Part shown: positions 38,824 to 48,440 of the stretch, piece after piece
Position numbering within the stretch: the stretch's first letter is position 1
Layout: every line of letters begins with the position of its first letter
Source of the DNA: Phycisphaerae bacterium
GTDB taxonomy: Bacteria > Planctomycetota > Phycisphaerae > UBA1845
Reading direction: 5' to 3'
NCBI GenBank assembly: GCA_029260115.1
Contig: JAJDDW010000013.1
Location: forward strand, 1 to 64,000
DNA length: 64,000 nt
Notes under the pieces: model-generated
Database searches by the model: none
What the model saw: the letters and a program-made list of their open reading frames with translations, nothing else
What the model was told of the DNA's origin: nothing
Made by a program: the position numbers and the translations under genes

Positions 38824-40346
38824 AAACATCCGTGATAGGTAAAGCGATCATCGGCGCAGCTTGGCTTGCATATATATGCGTTTTGATTTGGCCAACGTTC
38901 GCTTTTCTGGGGGCGATTGCGTTAGAGGCTTCTGCTGGCGACGAACTGTTCGGATCATTTTCGCGATGGCTTGGTCTGATAGGCAAAAGCGTGTGGATGG
39001 CGCTGGTTGCGACATTGGCTACGCTGGTTTTTTCTATCCCGGCTGCGGTGCTAATCGCACGAGCAAATCGATCACTCGATCGACCAGTGTTTACAGCAAC
39101 GCTGTTTTCGATCGTGCTCGCGCCCCCTATGGTCTACGTGTTTGGCTGGCAGCGTTTAATTTCGGGAGTGGGTGGTTCGCCCTTAGCCTGCGTAGCGGTT
39201 TGGTCGCTTTGGGCATGGCCTATGGCGGCGGTACTGCTTGGATGGGGGTGGACGCACGTTGGCCGAAGTTCGTTCGAGGTGGCCTGGCTTCAAACTTCAC
39301 GCGCCCGCGCATTGTTGCACGTTGGCTTACCAGCCATGCGACATTATATAGCTATGGTCGCCTGCTGCTGCTTTGTGTTTTTCTTTAACGAATACAGCGT
39401 GCCCCATGCTTGTGGGCTGATTGTTTATGCGACAGAATTATTGGGCTGGGCGACGAGTACGCGTGGTGCCGCAGCCGTTGTTTGGCCCGCGATACCTTCG
39501 GTTGGCGTAACTCTGCTAGCCGTCTGCACAGTACTTTGGCTGGCGGTACGTATGCCCGGTGAGCAGGCCGAATATCATCAAACTGACAACATAGTGACAC
39601 CAAACGCTTTTGCAAAAGGGCTTACGCTGATCTTACTGTGCGTGTCTATTGTCGTTCCTATCGGCGCATTGTGTGTGAAGTTATTCAGTGCGGCTGCGAT
39701 GATCGAGGCGTGGCAGACTTATGACCACGACTTATTAATGTCGTTGTCCGTGGCCGGTATCGCTGGCTTGGTGTCCGTGATAATGGGGTGGGGGATCGCA
39801 CATGCTACAGGGGCAGGCGGGATGGGTGTTGCGATGCGAGGGATTTTTGTATTGTCGATTCTGTTTGGGGCTGCGCCGGGTGCGCTGGTGGGAGAGACGT
39901 TCATCGCAGCTTACAACGCCGGTCCGCTCGGCTGGGTGTACGATCATTGGCCCATCGTCATGCTAGGCAACGTCGCGCGGTTTGGCTGGATAGCTATGCT
40001 AGGCGGATATTTGTTAGCTCGCTTCGCCGACCGCGATTTACATGCCCAAGCTGGCACGGACGGCGCGGACAGGGCTGGCATACTAGCTCAGCTGACGGTC
40101 ATGATGTATTGGCCCATATGGCTAGCGCTGGGCGCAGTTGTCGCGGCTTTGTCGATGGCCGAGTTACCCACCTCAGCGATGCTACGCGTACCGGGTTTTA
40201 CGCCGATGGCTCACTTAATCGTAGAAAAGTTCCATCGCTTTGAAGATGGCATGCTGGTTTCGCTGAGCGTATGGCTGATTCTGGCGTCGCTGTGCGCTGC
40301 GCTGGTGTTAGCCTTGGCCAGTATGTCCCTTCGTAGATACCGATGA
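38820..40346 (+). CDS. Fe3+-type ABC transporter permease (two fused permease halves)
   Basis: GTG start overlapping the upstream stop; about 12 hydrophobic segments, ThiP/FbpB-like. Confidence 0.82.
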   Translation: MKTSVIGKAIIGAAWLAYICVLIWPTFAFLGAIALEASAGDELFGSFSRWLGLIGKSVWMALVATLATLVFSIPAAVLIARANRSLDRPVFTATLFSIVLAPPMVYVFGWQRLISGVGGSPLACVAVWSLWAWPMAAVLLGWGWTHVGRSSFEVAWLQTSRARALLHVGLPAMRHYIAMVACCCFVFFFNEYSVPHACGLIVYATELLGWATSTRGAAAVVWPAIPSVGVTLLAVCTVLWLAVRMPGEQAEYHQTDNIVTPNAFAKGLTLILLCVSIVVPIGALCVKLFSAAAMIEAWQTYDHDLLMSLSVAGIAGLVSVIMGWGIAHATGAGGMGVAMRGIFVLSILFGAAPGALVGETFIAAYNAGPLGWVYDHWPIVMLGNVARFGWIAMLGGYLLARFADRDLHAQAGTDGADRAGILAQLTVMMYWPIWLALGAVVAALSMAELPTSAMLRVPGFTPMAHLIVEKFHRFEDGMLVSLSVWLILASLCAALVLALASMSLRRYR

Positions 40347-40561
40347 TGACCTCGGCGAAGCAATTATTCCTTCTGGCTTCCCCGTTTAGGTCTGTGGCTT
40401 GCAGGTCACATTATGTTTGAGGTTCGTTCGTGTGTTAGGGGTGATATCTCACGTGTGTAACACCTGACACGGGTGCGAAGTGGCGGATTTGTGTCGAACG
40501 ATATTTGCGTCTAAAGTACCCTGAAATATAGTTGTGTTAGAACCGAGAGAGAGGGCTTATT

Positions 40562-41659
40562 TTGCCACGCAAAAAACTAAAATTTAAAGCAGTGATTGAA
40601 TATTTGTCGATCATTGATGGCAAGGGCAAGGTTGACGAGGCCCTTGATCCCAAGCTTGATCCCAAGCTATTGCTACACATCTACCGGCTCATGCTGACTG
40701 CCCGTCGATTGGACGAGCGGTGTATCAATATGCAGCGGCAGGGGCGCATCGGCACTTATGGCCCATGTCGGGGACAAGAGGCTGCGCATTGTGCAGCGAC
40801 GGTGGTGATGGAACCGGAAGATTGGGTTGTACATGCCTTCCGTGAGCCTGGCTCTTTTTATCATCGAGGTTGGCCTTTAGAAACCGTGCTCAAGTTTTGG
40901 GGCGGTTATGAAGAAGGTTGTCGGCCACCGGAAGGCGTCAACGATACGCCGATAGCCGTGCCTATTGCCTCGCAGGTTCCCCATGCGATGGGGCTAGCTT
41001 GGGCGATGCATTGTAAAGGTGATAAACACGCGGTGCTATGCTATTGTGGAGATGGCGGTACTAGCGAAGGCGATTTCCACGAAGCGATGAACTTTGCTGG
41101 TGTCTATAAACTTCCCTTGGTGGTGTTGATACAAAATAATCAATGGGCGATTTCGATTCCACGAGAGAAGCAGACCGCATCCGAAACGATCGCTCAAAAA
41201 GCGATTGCTTATGGTGTTGAAGGAATCCAGGTGGACGGCAACGATCCGTTGTCAGTCTATGTGGCTACCAAAGAGGCGGTAGACAGAGCAAAGTCTGGTG
41301 GCGGTTGCACCCTAATCGAAGCGGTGACTTATCGTCTTGGCGTGCATACCACGGCTGATGATCCTAAGAAATATCGCACGGACGAAGAAGTGGCGAAGTG
41401 GGAAAAACTGGATCCAATACCTCGATTCCAAAAATATCTCGTCGAGCGCAAGATGCTTGATAAGACATCGATAGATAGCATGGAGAAAGAAATCTTGGCT
41501 GAGGTTGCCGGTGCGGTTGAGCGCTATGAGGCTAGCCGCGATGTCGATCCGCTAGATTGTTTTGATTATTTGTTAGCTGAAATGCCGCAGGAATTGATTG
41601 ATCAACGGGCAGAATTTGCGGCTTGTATTGAGCGCGAAGGCATTGGATTGGGGCATTAA
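40562..41659 (+). CDS. pdhA: pyruvate dehydrogenase E1 component alpha subunit
   Basis: TTG start; GRIGTYGPCRGQEA, CYCGDGGTSEGDFHEAMNFAGVYKLPLVVLIQNNQWAIS. Confidence 0.93.
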   Translation: MPRKKLKFKAVIEYLSIIDGKGKVDEALDPKLDPKLLLHIYRLMLTARRLDERCINMQRQGRIGTYGPCRGQEAAHCAATVVMEPEDWVVHAFREPGSFYHRGWPLETVLKFWGGYEEGCRPPEGVNDTPIAVPIASQVPHAMGLAWAMHCKGDKHAVLCYCGDGGTSEGDFHEAMNFAGVYKLPLVVLIQNNQWAISIPREKQTASETIAQKAIAYGVEGIQVDGNDPLSVYVATKEAVDRAKSGGGCTLIEAVTYRLGVHTTADDPKKYRTDEEVAKWEKLDPIPRFQKYLVERKMLDKTSIDSMEKEILAEVAGAVERYEASRDVDPLDCFDYLLAEMPQELIDQRAEFAACIEREGIGLGH

Positions 41660-41662
41660 ATT

Positions 41663-42754
41663 ATGTCAAGTATTCCTACAACACGGAGACCCGGCAGTAA
41701 TTCTAAAAGTAGTTCACCCAGCGGTAGTTTTAATACCGACGCGGGCGATCAAGATAGTGGGACTAACGCCATGACGATGTTGACGATGGTAGCTGCGATT
41801 AATCGCGCGATGGATGACGCCTTGAGAACCGATGATTCTGTCGTGCTGTTAGGGCAAGACATCGGCGTAGACGAAGGCGTGTTTCGCGCGACGGCTGATC
41901 TGTTAGCACACTATGGTGATAAGCGGGTGATCGATACGCCGCTGGCTGAGGGTGCGATCATCGGTGGTGCGATTGGTATGGCACTATATGGGCTAAAGCC
42001 CGTTGCTGAGATGCAGTTCTCGGGGTTTGCCTATCAGGGCTTTCATCAGGTAGAGCAGCATATGTCTCGCTTTCGTAATCGTACACGCGGCCGATACGGC
42101 GTGCCGATGGTGATTCGCATGCCTTATGGCGGCGGTATTCGTGCGGTCGAGCATCATAGTGAAAGTCGAGAAGCCTATTATGCTCATACCCCAGGCATTA
42201 TCACAGTTATCCCCTCGACACCGCGAAATGCGCGGGCCTTGTTGCTGGAATCGATACGCCATCCTGACCCTGTCATCTTCTATGAACCTAAGCAATTATA
42301 CCGAGCTTTTAAGGAGGAGGTGCCAGACGAGCCGGAGTATATGCCGCTAGGCAAAGCTCATGTGGCTCGTGAAGGCAGCGACCTTTCCATTATTTCATAT
42401 GGGGCCATGATGCGACCTTGTCTTGAAGCGGCTGAGGATATTGCTGAAGCAGATGGGGCTTCTATTGAAGTGATCGATTTGCTTACGGTATCTCCCCTGG
42501 ATACGGAAACGATTATCCAATCGGTCGAAAAAACTGGTCGGGCGATCGTTGTTCATGAGGGGCCTCGCAATTGTGGTATTGGTTCAGAAGTTGTGGCCCG
42601 GATTGTGGAACGGTCTTTGGACCATCTGGAGGCACCGATTCGCCGAATTACTGGATTTGACGTACAATTCCCTTACTTCGCGCGAGAGCGGGCTTTTTTG
42701 CCGAATGCAGATCGCATCGCTCATGGTGCCCGCGAAGTGTTGGCGTTCGAGTAA
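41663..42754 (+). CDS. pdhB: pyruvate dehydrogenase E1 component beta subunit
   Basis: VVLLGQDIGVDEGVFRAT, DTPLAEGAIIGGAIGMA, EAYYAHTPGI; first ~36 residues may not be translated. Confidence 0.93.
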   Translation: MSSIPTTRRPGSNSKSSSPSGSFNTDAGDQDSGTNAMTMLTMVAAINRAMDDALRTDDSVVLLGQDIGVDEGVFRATADLLAHYGDKRVIDTPLAEGAIIGGAIGMALYGLKPVAEMQFSGFAYQGFHQVEQHMSRFRNRTRGRYGVPMVIRMPYGGGIRAVEHHSESREAYYAHTPGIITVIPSTPRNARALLLESIRHPDPVIFYEPKQLYRAFKEEVPDEPEYMPLGKAHVAREGSDLSIISYGAMMRPCLEAAEDIAEADGASIEVIDLLTVSPLDTETIIQSVEKTGRAIVVHEGPRNCGIGSEVVARIVERSLDHLEAPIRRITGFDVQFPYFARERAFLPNADRIAHGAREVLAFE

Positions 42755-42854
42755 GCTCGCTTACTGTCGTATAGGCAATGGTTATGCCTACGACGGTTTT
42801 AGGGGCAGACGTACTTTCTAATTGCTTTTGGCTACCACCCTTGGAGTTAAGTTG

Positions 42855-44150
42855 ATGTCTAAGGAATTCGCTCTTCCTGATCTTGGTGAAGGTATTGCGG
42901 AGGCGCAGATCATTCGCGTGCTTGTAAACGTGGGTGAATCTATCGCCGAAGATCAGTATCTCATGGAGGTTGAAACCGACAAAGCTGCGGTCGAGATACC
43001 TTCCCCTTATTCCGGCAAAGTGTTGCAAGTACATGTGAAAGATGGGCAGACAGTCAACGTCGGCGACGTGGTTGTTACCTTTGAAGATAGCGGCGCGGCC
43101 ACACCAGCTGCGGCTACCCCAGCTAAAGCCCATAAAGCTGCGCCATCCGCGTCTCCGGTTGCTACGACTACGACTACGGCTGCGTCTTCGACGTCGACTG
43201 CGAATAGTGCGCCGCGAAGGACGACATCTGCCGCAGCCCCAGCCGTACGAAAATTCGCGCGTGAGCAGGGTATTGATCTGGATAGCATTACGGGCAGTGG
43301 GGCTGGCGGACGCATTACTAAATCTGATGTAGAAAACGCTATTTCCAGTGGCGGGGCGTCGTCGCCATCGGGAGCTTCGTCCGCGCCGTCCATGTCGCGT
43401 GCCGCGGCTGCGCCGGCTGGTATTCCGGCGGGTGAGGCTGGCAGTGATAGCTGGGGAAAGACTTGTCGCGTTCCGATGAGTCAGATTCGCAAAACTATTG
43501 CCAAGCAGATGTCACGTTCAGCGTTTACAGCTGTCCATGTGACACACTGTGACGATATTGATATTACTGAGCTAGACCACATACGGCGTGATCTTAACGA
43601 AGCTACGGGTGACGATCCTAAGTTGACGTTGATGGCCTTTGTGATTCGTGCGGTTTGTTTGGGTCTGAAAAAACATCCGATCTTTAATGCCTCGTTAGAT
43701 GAAGACCTCGGCACGGTGATTTACAAGGAATATGTGAATATCGGGATTGCGGTCGATACGGAGCGCGGTCTGGTGGTTCCTGTGATGCGAAATGCGGACC
43801 AGCTCTCGCTGCGCGGTATCGCCCATGAACTACGCTTGTTAGCAGATCGCATTCGAGATAATAAATTTGCGATTGAAGATTTACGTGGCGGTACGTTTAC
43901 GATTACCAATGTTGGCGCGTTGGGTGGCACGGTGAGTACGCCGATTATTAACTATCCTGAAGTCGCGATTTTAGGGCTTGGCCGTTCGCGTAAGGTGCCG
44001 GTTATTGATGACGGCGAGTTGGCGGAGTCGCTGCAGTTGCCCATGAATCTTTCATTTGACCATCGAGTGACTGACGGTGCGAACGCCGCGCGATTTGCTG
44101 GTGATATTATCAGCTACTTGAATACGCCTGCTAGATTTATGCTGGATTGA
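42855..44150 (+). CDS. pdhC: dihydrolipoamide acetyltransferase (PDH E2)
   Basis: Lipoyl motif EVETDKAAVEIPS, Ala/Thr/Ser linker, peripheral subunit-binding domain, C-terminal SFDHRVTDGANAARF. Confidence 0.94.
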   Translation: MSKEFALPDLGEGIAEAQIIRVLVNVGESIAEDQYLMEVETDKAAVEIPSPYSGKVLQVHVKDGQTVNVGDVVVTFEDSGAATPAAATPAKAHKAAPSASPVATTTTTAASSTSTANSAPRRTTSAAAPAVRKFAREQGIDLDSITGSGAGGRITKSDVENAISSGGASSPSGASSAPSMSRAAAAPAGIPAGEAGSDSWGKTCRVPMSQIRKTIAKQMSRSAFTAVHVTHCDDIDITELDHIRRDLNEATGDDPKLTLMAFVIRAVCLGLKKHPIFNASLDEDLGTVIYKEYVNIGIAVDTERGLVVPVMRNADQLSLRGIAHELRLLADRIRDNKFAIEDLRGGTFTITNVGALGGTVSTPIINYPEVAILGLGRSRKVPVIDDGELAESLQLPMNLSFDHRVTDGANAARFAGDIISYLNTPARFMLD

Positions 44151-44261
44151 TTTTATACCCGGCGAAAACCGTGACAGATTGTTTTGAAGTGGCTGATGCA
44201 TTTGTAGGATTGAAATTGCAATTTATTTCACATGTCTCAATAGTAGGCAAGGGAACCTAAC

Positions 44262-45653
44262 ATGGTTGTAGGTGAGTTCACGCAGGAGACGGATCTTCTT
44301 GTCATTGGTGGAGGACCGGGCGGCTATCATGCTGCTTTTGGGGCGGCACAGCATGGTATATCAACGACCCTTGTAGAGCGGATGCCCGTGCTCGGTGGCG
44401 TCTGTCTGCAACGTGGCTGCATTCCCTCAAAGACCTATTTGTCCATCGTGGAGCTTATTCACGCCGCAGCCAGTGCCAAAGAGAAGGGTATTGATTTTGG
44501 CAAGCCCAAGATCGATGTGGATGCAATTCGCGCGTATAAAGAAAGTGTCATTGATAAACTCTCGGTCGGGCTAGCTAGTCAGTGCAAAAAGTTTGGCGTA
44601 GAGCGAGTGAAAGGCACGGCGGAGTTTGAAGATGGCAAGCATGTTGTCATTAAAGATGGCGATATTGCCCGCGTGAAGTTTCGCCGGGCTATCATTGCGA
44701 CAGGCTCGCGGGCGATTCGTCTGCGTGACATTCAAATTGATTCGCCTCGTGTGCTTACCGCGCGCACGGCACTAGATATGAAAGATATTCCCAAGACGCT
44801 TGCGGTGATAGGCGGAGGGTATATTGGTTTAGAATTAGGTCAGGTATACGCGGGGCTTGGCTCAAAGGTAACTGTCATCGAGATGACACCGACGCTGCTA
44901 CCTGGCGCGGACCGTGATTTATGTCGTCCCTTGTTCAAGCGGCTCGAATCTGAGTTTGTCGAAATATGCCTAGAGACTCGGGTCGTTAGCATGAAAGAGA
45001 CGAAAGACTCGATCACGTTGGGGATTGAGGGCAAGAATGTGCCTAAATCCAAAAAATTCGACAAGGTATTGGTGGCTGTGGGACGCGTGCCAAACTCGGG
45101 GGATTTGGGATTGGATAAAGTCGGCGTGCAGGTCGACGAGCGGGGTTTCATTCAAGTTGACGCAGGTTTTGCAACAACCTCGCCTAAAATATTCGCCATT
45201 GGTGACGTCATCGGCAATCCCATGTTGGCCCACAAAGCGCTGCACGAAGGTATGATTTTGGCTGATAGGCTCGCTGGTAAAGACGTAGTTTTTGAACCAC
45301 GAGCGATCCCAGCCGTTGTATTTACTGATCCCGAAATAGCCTGGGCAGGGGTGACAGAAGCAGAGGCAAAGGCGCAGGGTCTGGACTATGCCATCAAGAA
45401 AATGCCTTGGTCAGCTTCGGGCAGGGCGGTCGCTTTAGGGCGAACCGATGGGCTGACTAAGATGATATACGACAAGACATCGGGCCGGCTGCTGGGCGTG
45501 GGGATTAGTGGTATTCATGCCGGCGAAATGATTGCGGAAGCGGTGCTGGCTTTGGAAATGGGCGCGGTTGGACACGACATTGCATCTACCGTTCACCCAC
45601 ATCCTACGCTCTCGGAGATGATGAGCGAAGTGGCGCATATGATTGATGCGTAA
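44262..45653 (+). CDS. lpdA: dihydrolipoyl dehydrogenase (E3)
   Basis: GGGPGGYHAAFGAAQHG, GGVCLQRGCIPSKTYL, HPHPTLSE. Confidence 0.95.
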   Translation: MVVGEFTQETDLLVIGGGPGGYHAAFGAAQHGISTTLVERMPVLGGVCLQRGCIPSKTYLSIVELIHAAASAKEKGIDFGKPKIDVDAIRAYKESVIDKLSVGLASQCKKFGVERVKGTAEFEDGKHVVIKDGDIARVKFRRAIIATGSRAIRLRDIQIDSPRVLTARTALDMKDIPKTLAVIGGGYIGLELGQVYAGLGSKVTVIEMTPTLLPGADRDLCRPLFKRLESEFVEICLETRVVSMKETKDSITLGIEGKNVPKSKKFDKVLVAVGRVPNSGDLGLDKVGVQVDERGFIQVDAGFATTSPKIFAIGDVIGNPMLAHKALHEGMILADRLAGKDVVFEPRAIPAVVFTDPEIAWAGVTEAEAKAQGLDYAIKKMPWSASGRAVALGRTDGLTKMIYDKTSGRLLGVGISGIHAGEMIAEAVLALEMGAVGHDIASTVHPHPTLSEMMSEVAHMIDA

Positions 45654-45720
45654 TGAAAAACTTTCGCAGGCGCGCTAGGGGGTAGCGCGTACGGTTTTTG
45701 ATCCACGGGGGATACGTGAT

Positions 45721-47166
45721 ATGCTCAAGGCCATCGCTCACGAATTGGCTACTCATCTGTCGATCGCTGCGGATAGCCGCATCGTAGTCGGTGTGTCTGG
45801 CGGCCCTGATTCCATCGCGCTGTTGCATCTGCTTTATTCGCTCAATCAACGGTCTGGCTGGCAACTAAAGCTTCACATTGCCCATCTCAACCATCAATTA
45901 CGTCCTGAAGAAGCTGAGGCAGATGCTGCTTTTGTGCAGGGCGTCGCCGACGATTATAGCCTGCCCTGTTCCATCGATCAGCGAGACATCGCTTCGCTCT
46001 CCGCGCCGACCACGGCGGGTCTCGAGGAGGTTGGTCGTCATGCACGCTATGCGTTTTTTGAAAGAGTGTGTTTAAAAGTCGGTGCCAAAATAGTGGCAGT
46101 TGGCCATCATGCAGACGACAACGCCGAAACTATTTTGCATCGCATCTTGCGTGGTACAGGTTTGCGCGGATTGGCTGGCATCCCAGCCAAACGACCGCTA
46201 CATTTTGATAGCGAGATAAACTTGGTGCGTCCGCTACTGCGTGTTACACGAAAAGCCATATGCGAATATCTCAGTGATGCGGGTGTGGCTTATCGTGAGG
46301 ATAAGAGTAACGAGTCCAATGAACCGATGCGCAACCGCATGCGTAATGTGATATTGCCACAAGTTGAAAGCCAAGTTAATCCGCAAGTTCGCGATGCGCT
46401 CACGCGGCTTGGGGAGCAGGCGCAATGGTTAGAAGAATATCTGAGTGAAACGGTGCAGCGCACGTTTGAAACGTTGGTCATTGCCCGGACCGATCAGGAA
46501 TTGATTCTAAATGGCGAAGTCGTCGCTCGAAAAAGCCGGATCGTGCAGACAGAGTTGGTCCGCTTAGCTTATCGATCATTTGGCTTAGGCGAACAAAACT
46601 TATCCTTTGTGAACCTGGTGGCTGCCGTCGATTTAATTGGTGATTCAACCAGCGGTAAGCACGTACAATTGCCGGGCGGTATGGAAATTGAGAAGCGGTA
46701 TAAGCAGCTCGTGTTTTCATTTCCGTCGGACGAGCCGCGTGAAGCTATTTCACCGGAAATAGCCGTGCATGTGCCGGGGAAGACTACGCTACCCATTCGG
46801 CGATTAGTCATTGATTGTACGATCGAGGATGTTGTGGCAGCTGATATTCGCAAGTTGCGCGACAAAGCTAGCCCTTTGGAGGAGTATGTTGATTTCGATG
46901 CCGTTCGGTTGCCGTTGGTGGTTAGGCCACGCCGTTCGGGAGAGCGGTTTTTTCCGTTGGGGGCACCGGGAACAAAAAAACTATCCGACTTTCTGGCCGA
47001 TGCCAAGGTAAAGCCACTTGCCCGACAGCAGGTCGCTGTGCTGTGCGACCATCTCGGTCCTATTTGGATTATTGGCTATCGCATTGACGATCGTGTCAAG
47101 ATAACGTCACTGACACGCCGCGTGTTGCATCTTCAAGCTCGTCCTTTTGAGTCGATTCAGCCATAG
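45721..47166 (+). CDS. tilS: tRNA(Ile)-lysidine synthetase
   Basis: VVGVSGGPDSIALLHLL PP-loop, HLNHQLRPEEAEADAAFV, ARRSGERFFPLGAPGTKKLSDFL-type C-terminus. Confidence 0.92.
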   Translation: MLKAIAHELATHLSIAADSRIVVGVSGGPDSIALLHLLYSLNQRSGWQLKLHIAHLNHQLRPEEAEADAAFVQGVADDYSLPCSIDQRDIASLSAPTTAGLEEVGRHARYAFFERVCLKVGAKIVAVGHHADDNAETILHRILRGTGLRGLAGIPAKRPLHFDSEINLVRPLLRVTRKAICEYLSDAGVAYREDKSNESNEPMRNRMRNVILPQVESQVNPQVRDALTRLGEQAQWLEEYLSETVQRTFETLVIARTDQELILNGEVVARKSRIVQTELVRLAYRSFGLGEQNLSFVNLVAAVDLIGDSTSGKHVQLPGGMEIEKRYKQLVFSFPSDEPREAISPEIAVHVPGKTTLPIRRLVIDCTIEDVVAADIRKLRDKASPLEEYVDFDAVRLPLVVRPRRSGERFFPLGAPGTKKLSDFLADAKVKPLARQQVAVLCDHLGPIWIIGYRIDDRVKITSLTRRVLHLQARPFESIQP

Positions 47167-48440
47167 TGATTTCGCAAGCCATTCAGCCAGGATCAGTTAA
47201 TCGTTATAAGGCGATGTCGAAGGGGTGTTGGCTAGTTTTTGCGGTGGCCTTGTTGTTGCGCGCTGGTTGGGGCATGTGGCGCATGGCGCATGACCAGGGA
47301 GACGTGTCGTTAGAGTTTCCCGACGAGCAGCAGTATTGGCGGATGGCTACTTCGTTCGCTCAGGGAGATGGGTTGCGTGATGAGTTTGGCTTTCGGGCTA
47401 CGCGCATGCCGTTGTATCCGGGGATGTTATCAATTTTTACGCAGATGCCGTCTGGTATTTTATTGGCGAAAGTTAGTCATTGGTTGTTCGGCGCGGGCGC
47501 AGCTATGCTGGTCGCGATGCTAGGACGCCAACTGTTTTCGCCGGCGGTAGGCATCGTCGCAGGATTGTTGGTAGCATTCGATCCTTTCCTCATATTTTTC
47601 TCGTCACTGCTATTAACGGAAACGTTATTTATTCTTGTGTCGATAGCGCTTTATCTATGCATGCGTCCAATGATGATGTGTAAGCCGGTCGATCAAGGTT
47701 GGTCGAATTGGCTCGTCGTTGGGTTGATGTCGGCCGTGTGCGTTTACGTACGGGAGTCGTGCCTTGGCCTGGTGATGTTAATGTGGCTGTGGCTTGTGTT
47801 TTGTGCCAAGGCGCGGACGCGGGCCATCGGTGGCGCGGCGTTGGCTATGCTGGTGGTAGTTGTGGCATTATGGCCTTGGGCGGCGCGGAATAGTCGGGTC
47901 GCTGGCGAATGGTGCTGGCTGACTCATCGCGGCGGTGTTTCGCTTTATGATGGCGTTGGGCCTCAGGCGGATGGTAGCAGCGATTTGGGCGATGTTCAGA
48001 TGATGTCAGAAGTGCGTGATTTGGACGAAACTGCGTGGAATCGCTGGTTCATGACGGCTTCGTGGGAGTCTATGCGTCATGATCCGGCCCGCATTGTAAA
48101 ATTAGCTGGGGTAAAATTATTACGCCTGTGGAATCCGCTTCCCAATGTCGAAACTTATCAATCTTCGGCTGTGCGGGCGATTTCGGCGATCTGGACGATA
48201 CCGATTTATGGATTTGCCCTTGTCGGGGCATGGCGGTTGTCGAGAATAGGGGGCAGCGGCAAATGGCGCATCACGGTTTGGCTGCTCTTGCCCGTGATAT
48301 ATATCAGCGGGGTGCATTGTTTGTTTGTAGGCAGCGTCAGATATCGTTTGCCAGCGATGCCTATGCTAGAGTTATTAGCGGCGTGGGCTGTGGTCTGGCT
48401 ATGGGAGCGGCGGTTGGTACATAGAACTAAATCATCATGA
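47166..48440 (+). CDS. multispanning membrane protein, GT39/ArnT-like glycosyltransferase
   Basis: GTG start overlapping the tilS stop; DEQQYWRMATSFAQGDG, TRMPLYPG, many TM segments. Confidence 0.7.
   Translation: MISQAIQPGSVNRYKAMSKGCWLVFAVALLLRAGWGMWRMAHDQGDVSLEFPDEQQYWRMATSFAQGDGLRDEFGFRATRMPLYPGMLSIFTQMPSGILLAKVSHWLFGAGAAMLVAMLGRQLFSPAVGIVAGLLVAFDPFLIFFSSLLLTETLFILVSIALYLCMRPMMMCKPVDQGWSNWLVVGLMSAVCVYVRESCLGLVMLMWLWLVFCAKARTRAIGGAALAMLVVVVALWPWAARNSRVAGEWCWLTHRGGVSLYDGVGPQADGSSDLGDVQMMSEVRDLDETAWNRWFMTASWESMRHDPARIVKLAGVKLLRLWNPLPNVETYQSSAVRAISAIWTIPIYGFALVGAWRLSRIGGSGKWRITVWLLLPVIYISGVHCLFVGSVRYRLPAMPMLELLAAWAVVWLWERRLVHRTKSS

Noticed and set aside
42648-43133. 161-aa minus-strand ORF across pdhB-E2
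   Set aside because: Overlaps two well-supported genes on the opposite strand; no domain seen.
43160-43440. Ala/Thr/Ser-rich stretch in E2 as a novel repeat
   Set aside because: Expected flexible linker between lipoyl, subunit-binding and catalytic domains.
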